Positions 34,743 to 44,529 are shown, counted from the stretch's first letter. The stretch is 64,000 nt of DNA from Chrysoperla carnea (GCF_905475395.1 NC_058337.1:105084368-105148367); one strand, 5' to 3'. Numbers and translations are program-made. Notes: generated from the sequence alone by a model not told the origin.

Positions 34743-35870
34743 ATGGATTCAAGTGGCGAAGTTATTAACAAAACACCTTTTGGATTTTTATGTAACAATG
34801 AAAAATTTGCTGATATTCATTTTATAGTTGGAGCGAAAAATCTACAACAACGTTTTCCGGCACACAAAGCTTTTTTATCTGCTAGAAGTCCTGTCTTTGA
34901 AACGATGCTTTTTGGATCTTTAGCTGAATCTAAGGAGGTTAAAGTACCTGACGTTGAACCGTCATCATTTTTAACGGTGCTAAAATTTATTTACTCCAAC
35001 GAAGCACAAATTGATTCAGAAACAGTAATAAATACTTTGTATGCAGCAAACAAATACCATTTATCAGTTTTAGAAGACCATTGTATAGATTTTTTAAAAA
35101 GTGTCCTAAGTGGTAAAAATGCCTTTTTATTGTTAAGGCAAGCTCAACTATTCGACAAACCAGAACTGGAAAAATTATGTTTAGATATGATTGATAAACA
35201 CGCAACAGATGCTTTTACTTCTGATTATTTTCTTGAGATCGATTTAAATACTTTGATCAGTGTGCTAGAACGTGATACGTTAGAAATTTTCGAATCAAAA
35301 ATATTCGAAGGAATTTTGTCGTGGTCAAAAACGGAGTGTGTAAGACAAGAGTTGTCTGTAACGCCAGAAAATCAACAGTTCGTTTTAGGGAGCGCTCTCA
35401 AATTAATACGCTTTTCAATGATGACATTAAAAGAATTTATAAATGGGCCATTTCAAAGTAAGTTATTGGCTGAAGATGAAGTTGATAAACTTTGTAAAGA
35501 GTTAGCATTAAAAACAAATATTTGTGAGAAACCTAGATGTTGTGATTCATTTCATGATGAGGTTCGATTGTTTATTTCAAGAAGTTTTAGTGTTAAACGT
35601 ACATATTTTTTTATTGGATTTCTACTTCATCAGATAGGAAATGATGGTTATGATTCGAAATATAATACAAAAGACAAAATAGTGATAACATTGATCGATG
35701 AAGAAAACAATATAGAATACCTTTTAAGTCAGCTCATCAATTCTGATAATTTCATTAAGTATGACAGACCAATTATGTTAACTCCTGACAAAAATTACAA
35801 GATTAAAGTGCAGATAGCAGAAAATGTCGTAAGTATTTCAGAAAATAAACAACTTTATTTTCGTATGTAA
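34743..35870 (+). CDS. BTB-BACK protein, BTBD6/lute-like, single exon
   Basis: This 375-residue protein reads from ATG to TAA without an intron. The BTB/POZ domain occupies about residues 20-125, with FADIHFIVG, FPAHKAFLSARSPVFETMLFG, VPDVEPSSF and LKFIYSNE. The BACK domain follows at about 128-240 (NAFLLLRQAQLFDKPELEKLC, then FEGILSWSKTEC). Family knowledge: BTBD3/BTBD6-type proteins are adaptors for cullin-3 ubiquitin ligases and usually end in a PHR beta-sandwich. Here residues about 265-375 fall where PHR should be but only weakly resemble it (for example RTYFFIGFLLHQIG), so this end is divergent. The gene has a plausible ATG context and a possible AATAAA about 75 nt after the stop. It may be a retrocopy or a lineage-specific paralogue. 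I am sure of the BTB and BACK domains, less so of the exact orthologue. Confidence 0.88.
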   Translation: MDSSGEVINKTPFGFLCNNEKFADIHFIVGAKNLQQRFPAHKAFLSARSPVFETMLFGSLAESKEVKVPDVEPSSFLTVLKFIYSNEAQIDSETVINTLYAANKYHLSVLEDHCIDFLKSVLSGKNAFLLLRQAQLFDKPELEKLCLDMIDKHATDAFTSDYFLEIDLNTLISVLERDTLEIFESKIFEGILSWSKTECVRQELSVTPENQQFVLGSALKLIRFSMMTLKEFINGPFQSKLLAEDEVDKLCKELALKTNICEKPRCCDSFHDEVRLFISRSFSVKRTYFFIGFLLHQIGNDGYDSKYNTKDKIVITLIDEENNIEYLLSQLINSDNFIKYDRPIMLTPDKNYKIKVQIAENVVSISENKQLYFRM

Positions 35871-35942
35871 CTCTATTTACTTGACTTCTGTTAAAGCTTA
35901 TTTTGAAGTACGAGGCTCTTTATTTAAAAAAAAAACGATTAA

Positions 35943-35948
35943 AATAAA
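35943..35948 (+). terminator. Possible polyadenylation signal of the BTB gene
   Basis: AATAAA lies about 73 nt after the stop codon. The hexamer is frequent by chance in this DNA. Confidence 0.3.
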
Positions 35949-36158
35949 ATACCTAATAAGTAAAGAACACGATACTCGAAATGTAGGGTAAGACGCGGCA
36001 CACTGAAACAACGAAGTAATCATATGCCGTCATCTTAGTACAGTAGCCATTTTTCAGTTTGTAGACATGGGTATGTTGATCAAATGTATAGTAGGTAGTA
36101 AAGGTTCGCTACTGGAGGGAATTGCACGAGCGAATATGTGCCCTCACAAACATACAAA

Positions 36159-36166
36159 CTAAAGAG
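36159..36166 (+). repeat. Left target-site duplication of hAT MITE
   Basis: CTAAAGAG, repeated exactly at 36594-36601 on the other side of the element. Confidence 0.85.
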
Positions 36167-36593
36167 CAGTGAGGGATTTAGGCTTGCTGCCGCCCTAGGC
36201 CCCGTTCGATGCGCCACCCTTTTTGATAGAATGAATTTCATTAATTTTGATCCAGTTTTTTATTTTAAAGTAACATAATTTATTGAAATAAAATTTTTTA
36301 AATATTACTGATAAACAAGACATAAATATATATATAAACTTTAGACAGATAAATAATTCATAGTTCTTTTAATATTAATCAATTTGAAAATTTCTTTTTC
36401 CCGGCTTTAGTCCGTGCAAAAACGTCAATTATATCGTCGTAATTAATTTCTTGGACTAGTTGGGCTTCAATAGACAGTAATGCAATTTAATAATTGATTG
36501 TCTTTACTTTTTTGTGACTCTAAAATTTTGGCATTTTGCCGCCCTTCAAATTCTGCCGCCTTAGGCCCGGGCCTAAGCCTAAATCCATCACTG
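36167..36593. mobile_element. hAT-type MITE with 8-bp target duplication
   Basis: The left end 'cagtgagggatttaggctt' mirrors the right end (aagcctaaatccatcactg on the plus strand) with one mismatch. It is flanked by the 8-bp duplication CTAAAGAG. CAGTG ends plus an 8-bp duplication are hallmarks of hAT transposons. The 427-bp length and lack of an open frame make it non-autonomous. The termini are GC-rich compared with the surrounding DNA. Confidence 0.88.
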
Positions 36594-36601
36594 CTAAAGA
36601 G
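36594..36601 (+). repeat. Right target-site duplication of hAT MITE
   Basis: CTAAAGAG, identical to 36159-36166. Confidence 0.85.
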
Positions 36602-37030
36602 TTAGTATAAGTTTACGTGTTAAAAACCATAAAATCAATTTTTTTTTTCATGAAATTACCTAACCAGATTTGGTAACAATATTGCAGTTCTTTTTTTTTT
36701 CTTGAAAAATTTTACTCAATTTAGCCGTAAGACAAATTTTACCATTCATTAATATCATTATTTTTTATTGCAGTTGCCAGATGAAGATTATTTTTTTATT
36801 ATCTCAGAAGGAATTTTTTACCGTAAATGAAAAAATATATGTAAGAAGTGAGTGTTACGTGCAAAGTATGTTGAATTCTGATCTATAACACTCTGATTCT
36901 AAATAATTATTTGGATTTTTTATATTGTAATATTTTGTAGAATAGAAAGTTCTTTTTATTACATTTAATAATCAAAATAATATAACATTTAATTATTTTT
37001 ATATTCTTGTCGTTAATGTTTATCAGTTTT

Positions 37031-37255
37031 ACCCTACCCAATCTAAATCAATTAAAAATTTCCGAATGAATTTTGGCTAGCCTTACTAGTCTTGCCATAT
37101 AGATCGGGAGATTTTAACAGAAAAAATGGAATGGCTGAATTATCCTAGCCAATCTAAATGAATGAAAAATTTCCGAATGAATTTTTGCTAGCTTACTAGT
37201 CTTGCCATATAGATCGGGAGATTTTAACAGAAAAAATGGAATGGCTGAATTTAGT
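37031..37255 (+). repeat. Two-copy tandem repeat, ~111-bp unit
   Basis: Units start near 37031 and 37142 ('ccaatctaaat(c/g)aat'). They share 'aaaaatttccgaatgaattt', 'cttactagtcttgccatata', 'gatcgggagattttaacag' and 'aatggaatggctgaatt'. They differ at only a handful of positions, so the duplication is fairly recent. The unit is related to 32905-32985. Confidence 0.85.
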
Positions 37256-37837
37256 CTGCTCTTTCGAATGCTAAAAAAAGTGATATTTAATATAGAATGA
37301 TAAATTTTACCCAGTTGTAGGTTTTACATACATTTATTATCCTATGGCGCTTTTGGAAGTTGGCAAAGTAGTTTATTCAAATAAGAATAAAAAAAACTGA
37401 ATAACAAAATTCAGCTTCGCAAAAGCTTCTATGCACCTTCTAATAAAAATATGTTGAAGTATTATGAACATAATATGAAATTTGTCCATTCTTTCCTTTG
37501 CCTTCTTTTGAATAAATATTTCGGCTTTTACTAAAGAATTTATTGGAAAGGAATCAATGAAAATTTTTAAGTTTTTTTTTCCTAAAAAAATTATTCTCAA
37601 TCTGTTTTAATTATTCTATTAAACATCTCAGAGAATATTTGACTCATTCGAAGTTGTTCAGAGTTTATTAAACTTTTTCACACTTTCTTTTAGTTTTTCA
37701 GCGAAATATTTCCAACAGAGTTTAGTTTTAAATCGGCATAAAGATGTAATATTTTTGTATCAACAAATATAATTTAAAGAGGAAGTCGAAACGAGAAAAA
37801 ACACTTTAGTACACGTTGTTTAAATATGTTAATAATG

Positions 37838-37843
37838 TTTATT
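37838..37843 (-). terminator. PEX1: Possible PEX1 polyadenylation signal
   Basis: AATAAA on the minus strand (TTTATT on plus), about 90 nt downstream of the PEX1 stop. Confidence 0.3.
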
Positions 37844-37930
37844 TTAAAAAAATGTATAAAACAAATTTTGAACATTTTCTTTTTACAAATCACCAATAAA
37901 TAAAAAATTATATAAAAAAAAAACATAAAA

Positions 37931-40900
37931 CTATGCTAAAGTTACTTTTTGCTTCCGTATTGCACCTTTTGATTTCTCTTCTTTCCCTTGAAACACTGCA
38001 TAGATTTTATCATATCTCGCTTTTTCTTCAACTGACAACGACGGTCGTGTTTGTTTCAAAGAATTGAGCAAGTGTCGTTGTGAGATCTGTACACTTATCT
38101 CAGTCTTATTATCTTTCGAATTAATCACATCTTCGATAGCCGATAATTGTGCTGTGCATAAAATGGCTTGTAAATCAGCTCCTGTAAAACCTTTCGTAGC
38201 TTTTGATATCTCGTTTAAGGATATATCATCGGCTAATGTTAAATTTTTACTTAATAACTTAAGTATATCCAAACGATCGGTTGGATTTGGTAGTGGGCAA
38301 TGGATTTGTCGTCCTAATCGACCTGGTCTTAGCAGTGCTGGATCTATAAGATCTGGCCGAGATGTTGCTGCCATCACATAAACACCATCCAGCGTTTCAA
38401 CACCATCTAGTTGCGTTAACAATTGATTAACTACTCGGTCAGTAACACCAGTACTATCATGACCCCGCCTTGGAGCTAAACTATCAAATTCATCAAAGAA
38501 TAAAATACATGGTTTAGCACTTTGCGCCTTTTGAAATATATTTCGCACGGATTCTTCACTAGCACCGATATACTTTGACAGTAATTCAGGTCCCTTAATT
38601 GATATCAAACGCAAGCCAAAATATTGAGCAGCTGCACCAGCTAAAATTGTTTTTCCGGTACCTGGATGACCGTATATCAGTATACCCGTTTGGAGTCGTA
38701 TTGGACATGTTGAAAATATTTCTGGGTATAAATTGGGCCATTGAATAGTTTCAATTAAAGCTTCTTTAGCGGAATGTAGCCCACCAATTTCATCCCACTT
38801 TCTACAGGATGATTTTTGCAAATTAATATCATGAAACGATATTGGAATTACATTTTTTAACGCATTTTCAACGTCTCGTGTTTGAATGTTATATTTACTT
38901 TCTTTTTGAGCCGCTTCATCACGTTTCATTGATTCAAAAATACATTTATTTTTAAAATCAATAAAATCTTGAAAAACGTATCCTTCAGTTTGTAAACTAA
39001 AATCGTGTAGATCTTCCTCATTTTTTACTAATTGATCCCAGGTATTTGAGCTAATTTCTTGTAAAATATGTTTCATAATTTCTTTACGATCATTGTTTTC
39101 TAAAATGGGTGTTTCCAAGTGTGTAGAAAATAAATGATTTCCTCGTGGATTATACAAAAATTTATTTAAATTATTTTTCGATTTAACGGTAGCAATTATG
39201 GCGATAAAATTTTGTGATTGATATGTTTTTAATAAGATGCATAGCATTTCACTCATTTTATTAAAATAATTAGTTTCCGAGGAAATTATTCCTTCACTGG
39301 ATTCACTTTGGGTTCCACAAATTATATCCAAATCATCCAGAAATATTATGGAAGGTTGATAATACAAACATTCATCAAAATGTTGTATTAATAGTTTTTG
39401 TATAGTTTCGGATTTTTTACCTTTTAAAGCTTTGCAGTCGAGTATTTTTGTATAAACGAAATTTGTTTCATCTAATAGCTTTTGGCATATCAATTTTCCT
39501 AAAGTACTTTTTCCCGATCCTGTTTGCCCTGATATTAAAACGTTTTGAATACTTGTATCCCATTGTTTTTCCTCAAATAATTTCAAACCAAATTTTAAGG
39601 TTTTAACTCCCGACTCCATAGCTTTTTGAAATTTTTCTAAGTATATAAAATCGATTTTTAAATCAGTATTTTGATTTGGTAAACTAGTCAATTTGAACTT
39701 ATTACTATCGACGAGATCATTTCGAACTGAAATTTTGACATTCCGTAAAATATCTCCATTAAAATTCAAATATTTGATTTTGGCAGGTAATAATTTAAGA
39801 TAACAGTTTAGTGAATCGGATATTTTAAATGTAGTGTTTGAAGTTAGTACTAGATCGATATTTTTCGATCTTTCTAATACAAATAGTTTAAAATTATGTG
39901 CAAAATTTTCGAAATTAACGTTTTCTAAATTCGAAATCGGTTGAATTTGAATTTCGCTAGCGTCATCAGAATTTTCATATAAAAAGCTATTTAAAATAAT
40001 TTTACATTTATCAGTTAGATTCAGAATTTTTTGTAGATTTTCCCCAATAAATACCGTACAATGATTATATTTTGGAAATAAATTTGATGGAATTAATTCA
40101 AAATCATCGATTAAAACTAGTTTAACTATAATTTCAGTTAAATTTTCTGAATCGCTATTTGGAGGAAGAATTTTATTCAACTGGCATATCCAAAATTTGT
40201 TTTTTTCGATGGAACAAAATTCTGGTACATGTTTTTTGTAAATATACACATTAAATGGATGCTCCAAAATTGTTTTAGTTTCATCCGTAACACTCAATTG
40301 ATCCACATTTTTTATAAGCCTTACATTACAGGCGAATTGAAATTGTAACTTATTGTATTTATTAAAAATATCAATCGATTTTCTAACTACAGGATTTTTT
40401 TTTGTTACTAGATTTTTGAAGGATTTGCTCCAACTCCATTCATTTGTTTCTGAAATTGATTGCTTTTCAGCTGGCTGTGGCTTAGATTTAATTGGGATAA
40501 TTTCCACTTCCGTAAAATTTTCTAAATGACCCACTTGTGAAATTGGATTTAATGAATCGACTTGCACACATAAAGACATGGACTTTGATACCCATATTAG
40601 AAATTTTTCGTTGATGAAAACTGTTGTTAAATAATTCAAAAGTGTTGATTGTATAATTTCGGCATTCATTTCCAATAATTCCCAATCGTCATGCGAAACC
40701 GGTGTCACAACTATGCGTTTTAATTTGACCACTTCTTTGATAACAGAAATTAATAATTCATCATCTTCTTTTATATTCAATAATTTTGCAAAAGATGCAT
40801 TGATTCCGACTTCATTATCCATTAAAGAATGATTTGTACTCCAAGAAAAATATGCTTTCTCGTTAGTATTGTAAATAACTTGTAAAGCTGCATTAGCCAA

Positions 40901-40990
40901 ATTTTGTAATGAACTTGTCCATTTTGTTGTAAAATATAAAAAGCATGTTTTGTTAGGAACGAATTTTACAGTAAAAATTTGTGACTGCAT
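37931..40990 (-). CDS. PEX1: Peroxisome biogenesis factor 1 (PEX1), AAA ATPase, intronless
   Basis: PEX1 works with PEX6 as a hexameric ATPase that pulls the ubiquitinated import receptor PEX5 out of the peroxisomal membrane. The frame is uninterrupted for 1019 residues from the first ATG at 40990. The open frame extends further upstream but only from a TTG. Starting at 40990 gives MQSQIFTVKF followed by a CFLYF-type strand, as expected for the PEX1 N-terminal barrel domain. The D1 ATPase has Walker A GQTGSGKS (488-495) and a Walker B-like FLDDLD (about 551), where the usual glutamate is Asp. The D2 ATPase has Walker A GHPGTGKT (774-781), Walker B FFDEFD (Glu 834), the DRVVNQLLTQLDGVE second region of homology, and the arginine-finger region ALLRPGRLGRQ. 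The length is close to fly PEX1 (about 1000) and shorter than human (1283). A transposon lies 127 bp upstream of the start codon. Confidence 0.95.
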   Translation of the reverse strand: MQSQIFTVKFVPNKTCFLYFTTKWTSSLQNLANAALQVIYNTNEKAYFSWSTNHSLMDNEVGINASFAKLLNIKEDDELLISVIKEVVKLKRIVVTPVSHDDWELLEMNAEIIQSTLLNYLTTVFINEKFLIWVSKSMSLCVQVDSLNPISQVGHLENFTEVEIIPIKSKPQPAEKQSISETNEWSWSKSFKNLVTKKNPVVRKSIDIFNKYNKLQFQFACNVRLIKNVDQLSVTDETKTILEHPFNVYIYKKHVPEFCSIEKNKFWICQLNKILPPNSDSENLTEIIVKLVLIDDFELIPSNLFPKYNHCTVFIGENLQKILNLTDKCKIILNSFLYENSDDASEIQIQPISNLENVNFENFAHNFKLFVLERSKNIDLVLTSNTTFKISDSLNCYLKLLPAKIKYLNFNGDILRNVKISVRNDLVDSNKFKLTSLPNQNTDLKIDFIYLEKFQKAMESGVKTLKFGLKLFEEKQWDTSIQNVLISGQTGSGKSTLGKLICQKLLDETNFVYTKILDCKALKGKKSETIQKLLIQHFDECLYYQPSIIFLDDLDIICGTQSESSEGIISSETNYFNKMSEMLCILLKTYQSQNFIAIIATVKSKNNLNKFLYNPRGNHLFSTHLETPILENNDRKEIMKHILQEISSNTWDQLVKNEEDLHDFSLQTEGYVFQDFIDFKNKCIFESMKRDEAAQKESKYNIQTRDVENALKNVIPISFHDINLQKSSCRKWDEIGGLHSAKEALIETIQWPNLYPEIFSTCPIRLQTGILIYGHPGTGKTILAGAAAQYFGLRLISIKGPELLSKYIGASEESVRNIFQKAQSAKPCILFFDEFDSLAPRRGHDSTGVTDRVVNQLLTQLDGVETLDGVYVMAATSRPDLIDPALLRPGRLGRQIHCPLPNPTDRLDILKLLSKNLTLADDISLNEISKATKGFTGADLQAILCTAQLSAIEDVINSKDNKTEISVQISQRHLLNSLKQTRPSLSVEEKARYDKIYAVFQGKEEKSKGAIRKQKVTLA

Positions 40991-41117
40991 TTTTTTTTCT
41001 TTATCTGTGTTTTGTAGACTTTGATTATATACAACATATTCAAACTTCAAAGGTCTATTGACATAAAACAGCTGATAAATGTTTAACCTCAATCTTAAAT
41101 AATTATGTAGTTTATAA
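40991..41117 (-). promoter_or_regulatory. PEX1: Short PEX1 5' flank, cut off by a transposon
   Basis: Only 127 bp of native sequence separate the PEX1 ATG from the foldback element at 41118-42723. The PEX1 leader and core promoter must lie in this piece, in the element, or beyond it. No clear TATA box or initiator can be assigned. Confidence 0.4.
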
Positions 41118-41578
41118 TAGCCCAGGAGCTGTCAATCTAAAAAGTTCCCTCATACGTGCATATATTTTTTTTAAAAAAAATAGATAGTTTAAAACTATAG
41201 GAATTCGAAACGGTAGGTTTGCGTGGTTTTGCAAAGCCGAAAAAATGTTTAAAAAAATTAATTATTAAAAAATCGATAAATGTTTGTCTCTCATGTTGTG
41301 AAATGGTTTGCCTAAAGTATATTCTACAGAAAATTTCATTATCTTTCAGAAAAAATTTACGCAAACCAATTTTTTTAGCCGGGAGAGTCAGGCAAGCCTT
41401 TTAAAGTGTGTGATGAGGGAGGAAATTTCTCCCTCATTACGTAACATGATTTTTTTTTTTTATTTTGTTCCTTGCAGTGTCTACTTTAAGATTATCTTGG
41501 TTTGCGGGCTCAGAAACGGCCGGAAATGTCCAGCAAACCAGCTTAAAGTTCATCTACTCTGAACTCATTTTCAATAAA
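41118..41578 (+). repeat. Left inverted arm of the foldback element
   Basis: Complementary to 42262-42723. It ends where 'gaactcattttcaata' meets a short (tttcga)-like microsatellite at 41579-41622. Confidence 0.85.
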
Positions 41579-41626
41579 TTAATTTCGATTTCGATTAATT
41601 TCGATTTCGATTAATTTCGATTCCAG

Positions 41627-41933
41627 CAACATTCCTCCATGTTGGAAAACCTTGTCGCAGAAAACTTTGCGTACAATATTTGTAAATACAATGTGGCAAA
41701 ATGCCACTGAACCTCTGTGTGTCGTATATGAACCCACTGAATGTGGATGGCAATTGAATAGCGACAATAAGTTAGAACCGTTATGGTACAAAGGCCCAGC
41801 GGCACCTTCAAAAGTAGAAGAAATTTTGCGAGCAGAAATTAATACCGAAGAATCAGAGGAAGAGAGTGAAGAAGATAAAGAATCAACAAATAGAAATCAT
41901 TGGAGTATTGATGAAATTGACTTCGATGATTAA
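41627..41933 (+). pseudogene. Captured terminal exon fragment, acidic C-terminus
   Basis: The open frame begins at a splice-acceptor-like 'gattccag' (ending at 41626) rather than at an ATG. The first in-frame ATG is at 41691, and a TTG lies at 41652. It reads NIPPCWKTLSQKTLRTIFV, then MWQNA, CGWQLN and LWYKGPAAPSK, then a strongly acidic tail rich in E/S and ending DEIDFDD before TAA. From memory, a 'Cys-x-x-Leu ... W-x-x-A ... GW ... P-x-W ... P-x-AP' pattern occurs just before a Cys-rich (CXC-like) module in some repeat-associated arthropod proteins. That Cys-rich part is absent here. The tail end is duplicated: about 34 bp around 'gacttcgatgattaat' are repeated at 41953, followed by AATAAA. 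I infer a piece of a larger gene carried by the transposon; function is unknown. Confidence 0.5.
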
Positions 41934-42261
41934 TGATATAAACTATGTTTGACTTTGATGATCAATAAAATAAACTATGTTTTAGCATTAACAATTGATA
42001 ATTGTTTTCACTCTATTAAATTATTAAATCCATCCAAAATAAAAATTTCCTATTATTCCTTTAATTATATTTACCCTTTCATTATTTCAAATCGTAAAAA
42101 CAACAAGACGTCATATCCTATATGAAGTTCGTACTAAAGTATATCAAAAGAAAATATAGAAAAGTAATTTTATAAAATAAAAGTATTTAATAGAAAATAA
42201 AAAATAAAAATCACCATAAAACAATAGTAATTTTACAACGAAACATTTATTCTAGTTTATA

Positions 42262-42723
42262 TTTATTGAAAATGAGTTCAGAGTAGATGAACTTTAAGCT
42301 GGTTTGCTGGACATTTCCGGCCGTTTCTGAGCCCGCAAACCAAGATAATCTTAAAGTAAACACTGCAAGGAACAAAATAAAAAAAAAAAATCATGTTACG
42401 TAATGAGGGAGAAATTTCCTCCCTCATCACACACTTTAAAAGGCTTGCCTGACTCTCCCGGCTAAAAAAATTGGTTTGCGTAAATTTTTTCTGAAAGATA
42501 ATGAAATTTTCTGTAGAATATACTTTAGGCAAACCATTTCACAACATGAGAGACAAACATTTATCGATTTTTTTAATAATTAATTTTTTTAAACATTTTT
42601 TCGGCTTTGCAAAACCACGCAAACCTACCGTTTCGAATTCCTATAGTTTTAAACTATCTATTTTTAAAAAAAAAAATATATGCACGTATGAGGGAACTTT
42701 TTAGATTGACAGCTCCTGGGCTA
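42262..42723 (-). repeat. Right inverted arm of the foldback element
   Basis: Inverted copy of 41118-41578 with about 99% identity by eye. Confidence 0.85.
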
Positions 42724-42889
42724 TAAATGTTGTTTTTAGTATGATTTTTAGTTAGAAAAAAGCCCCATCATTAGATTTTCTAAATAAATTTAAATAATAA
42801 GGCAAAAAATCCCTCAAAAACCTAGATATAAATTCATACTTACCGCTAATGTATTTTAATTAGTTATAAATTCTACCACCAGATATAGT

Positions 42890-42970
42890 GCTTTCAATTG
42901 TTTTAAAAAACTTTTTTGCTTTCAATTGTTTAAAAATTTTTTTTGCTTTCAATTGTTTAAAAAACTTCGC
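42890..42970 (+). repeat. Short tandem repeat, three ~27-bp units
   Basis: 'gctttcaattgttt(t)aaaaa' starts at 42890, 42918 and 42944, with T-runs between the units. Confidence 0.75.
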
Positions 42971-44529
42971 TTGATTGAGAAAAGAAAGGGAAGGAAGCTG
43001 AGAAGATTATACCCCTAATAGTGATGGGCGATGTTATCGATATTATTGATTAACAAAATCAATCAACACAGTTATTAAAAAATTATACTTTCAATGTTTA
43101 GTTCAATAAGACCGCTAAAATTTAAATTATTTTAAACCGCTAAAATTAAAATATTGTATTTTTATACTCTCCTTAAAGATTTTTATTTTATTTATTTTTT
43201 TGCAAGAATAATAAAGAATAACTCTACTTACCCCCTTATTTGAAACATTTTTTATTGTTTTGCAAAATGAACACATCAGTTTTCACCATGTTTTTACTTT
43301 ACTGGGAAACAATTTACAAAAAGTGGACGAAATTGATTAGGAAATATGAAGTATATAACTAATTTTCATGTAAAAGCCAATTTTTTGTTTGAAATACTTT
43401 TTCATAAATCAAATTGATTCAGCAGAAATTGCCATAAAAATCAAAAATTGAATTTTAATCTATGTCACATCCAAATTATATTCAATATTGATAAACCAAG
43501 TGTTTAATCTTACTAAATTTGGTTCGTACTTTTCAATAAATTTGTGATCAAATTTAATCTACTTTTAGGTTTTAAGAATGTGGGGTCCTGTTTGGAGAAA
43601 AGACCTTTAGGAGAAAAGTGAATGTATTCGAAAAACAAATATCAACAAAATTTTGTTAGCTTTTTGCGAAGACCAAGTTCTCATAAGTCAATTAGTTGTG
43701 AGGTTTTGTAACTTATACAAATCGAAAGGTCCGAGAATTTGATGGTTAGAGAGAATGTTGTTCTTATTCTTATTGAATCTTGATTTTTTTGTTTGAAGTA
43801 AGATAATTTTTGTATGAAATTAAACTCACTTAGGTATTTTTATGGGAATTAGCAACAATCCAAAATTGGAAAAAATACAAATTATAATTTACGATTGAAA
43901 TTTTTATATTGTATAAATAATTTATATTGAAATAAAGTATTAAATTTTGTACTTAATATAATAACAACATTATAACATTTCAACATTTCCCATACACAGC
44001 CCAAAGTTTAACAAAAAACAAAATCAAACATATATTCTTAAAATTTAGATTATCTTTCATTTGTTCTTTTACTATTCATTGTTTTTACATAGCAAAATCT
44101 TCCTAAATTAAATTAGCTTAACAAAATGATTCCAAAATTTGGTGAATTTTTTTTTCTACATATACCTATGCTTTTCCCAAACAAGCGTTTATTTTAGAAT
44201 TCTAGAATGTACTGATATACATCAAAGCATAAGATATTTACGCTGCTAGACAATTACCAAATTTTAAATTCATTTTTTTAGCCGAATGTTTATTTAATAC
44301 TAAAGCCAAGAAAAATAAACAGATAATAATGTACTATCCTTCATATTTTTACTCACAATTACAATTCTACTAATAATACCTTTACATGCACCGAAATTCT
44401 CAAAGATTTACGATTTCTAAACAGCAAACTTTTTAGCTGATGAGCTTTTAATTTTGCTTTCTTTGAAACAAATTATAAACAGGTTGTTAATTCGAATAAT
44501 GGGTCGATCAGCACTCTGATCTGGAGGCC

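Larger units (their letters stand above)
35871..37930. other. Intergenic region between BTB gene and PEX1 3' end
   Basis: It holds the hAT-type MITE at 36167-36593 and the two-unit tandem repeat at 37031-37255. The remainder is AT-rich without recognisable features. The BTB gene and PEX1 converge here. Confidence 0.7.
41118..42723. mobile_element. 1.6-kb foldback transposon with ~460-bp near-identical arms
   Basis: The left arm (41118-41578) and right arm (42262-42723) are inverted copies. They differ by little more than A/T-run length and one or two substitutions, for example 'gtgtctacttt' versus 'gtgtttacttt'. The termini read tagcccaggagctgtcaat on both ends. The borders fit two readings. 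One is a 3-bp TAA duplication (41115-41117 and 42724-42726), as used by PIF/Harbinger elements. The other is a TA duplication with ends GCCCAGG. No transposase is present; the arms contain only chance frames that mirror each other. The 680-bp core carries a coding exon-like fragment (41627-41933). Arm identity points to a recent insertion. Confidence 0.9.

Noticed and set aside
37931-41092. Longer PEX1 start at 41092
   Set aside because: The extended frame begins at TTG, not ATG. The first ATG at 40990 gives the N-terminus expected for the family.
41137-41562. Several 61-84 codon frames in the left foldback arm, mirrored in the right arm (42278-42704)
   Set aside because: They are identical because the arms are identical. 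None resembles a transposase.
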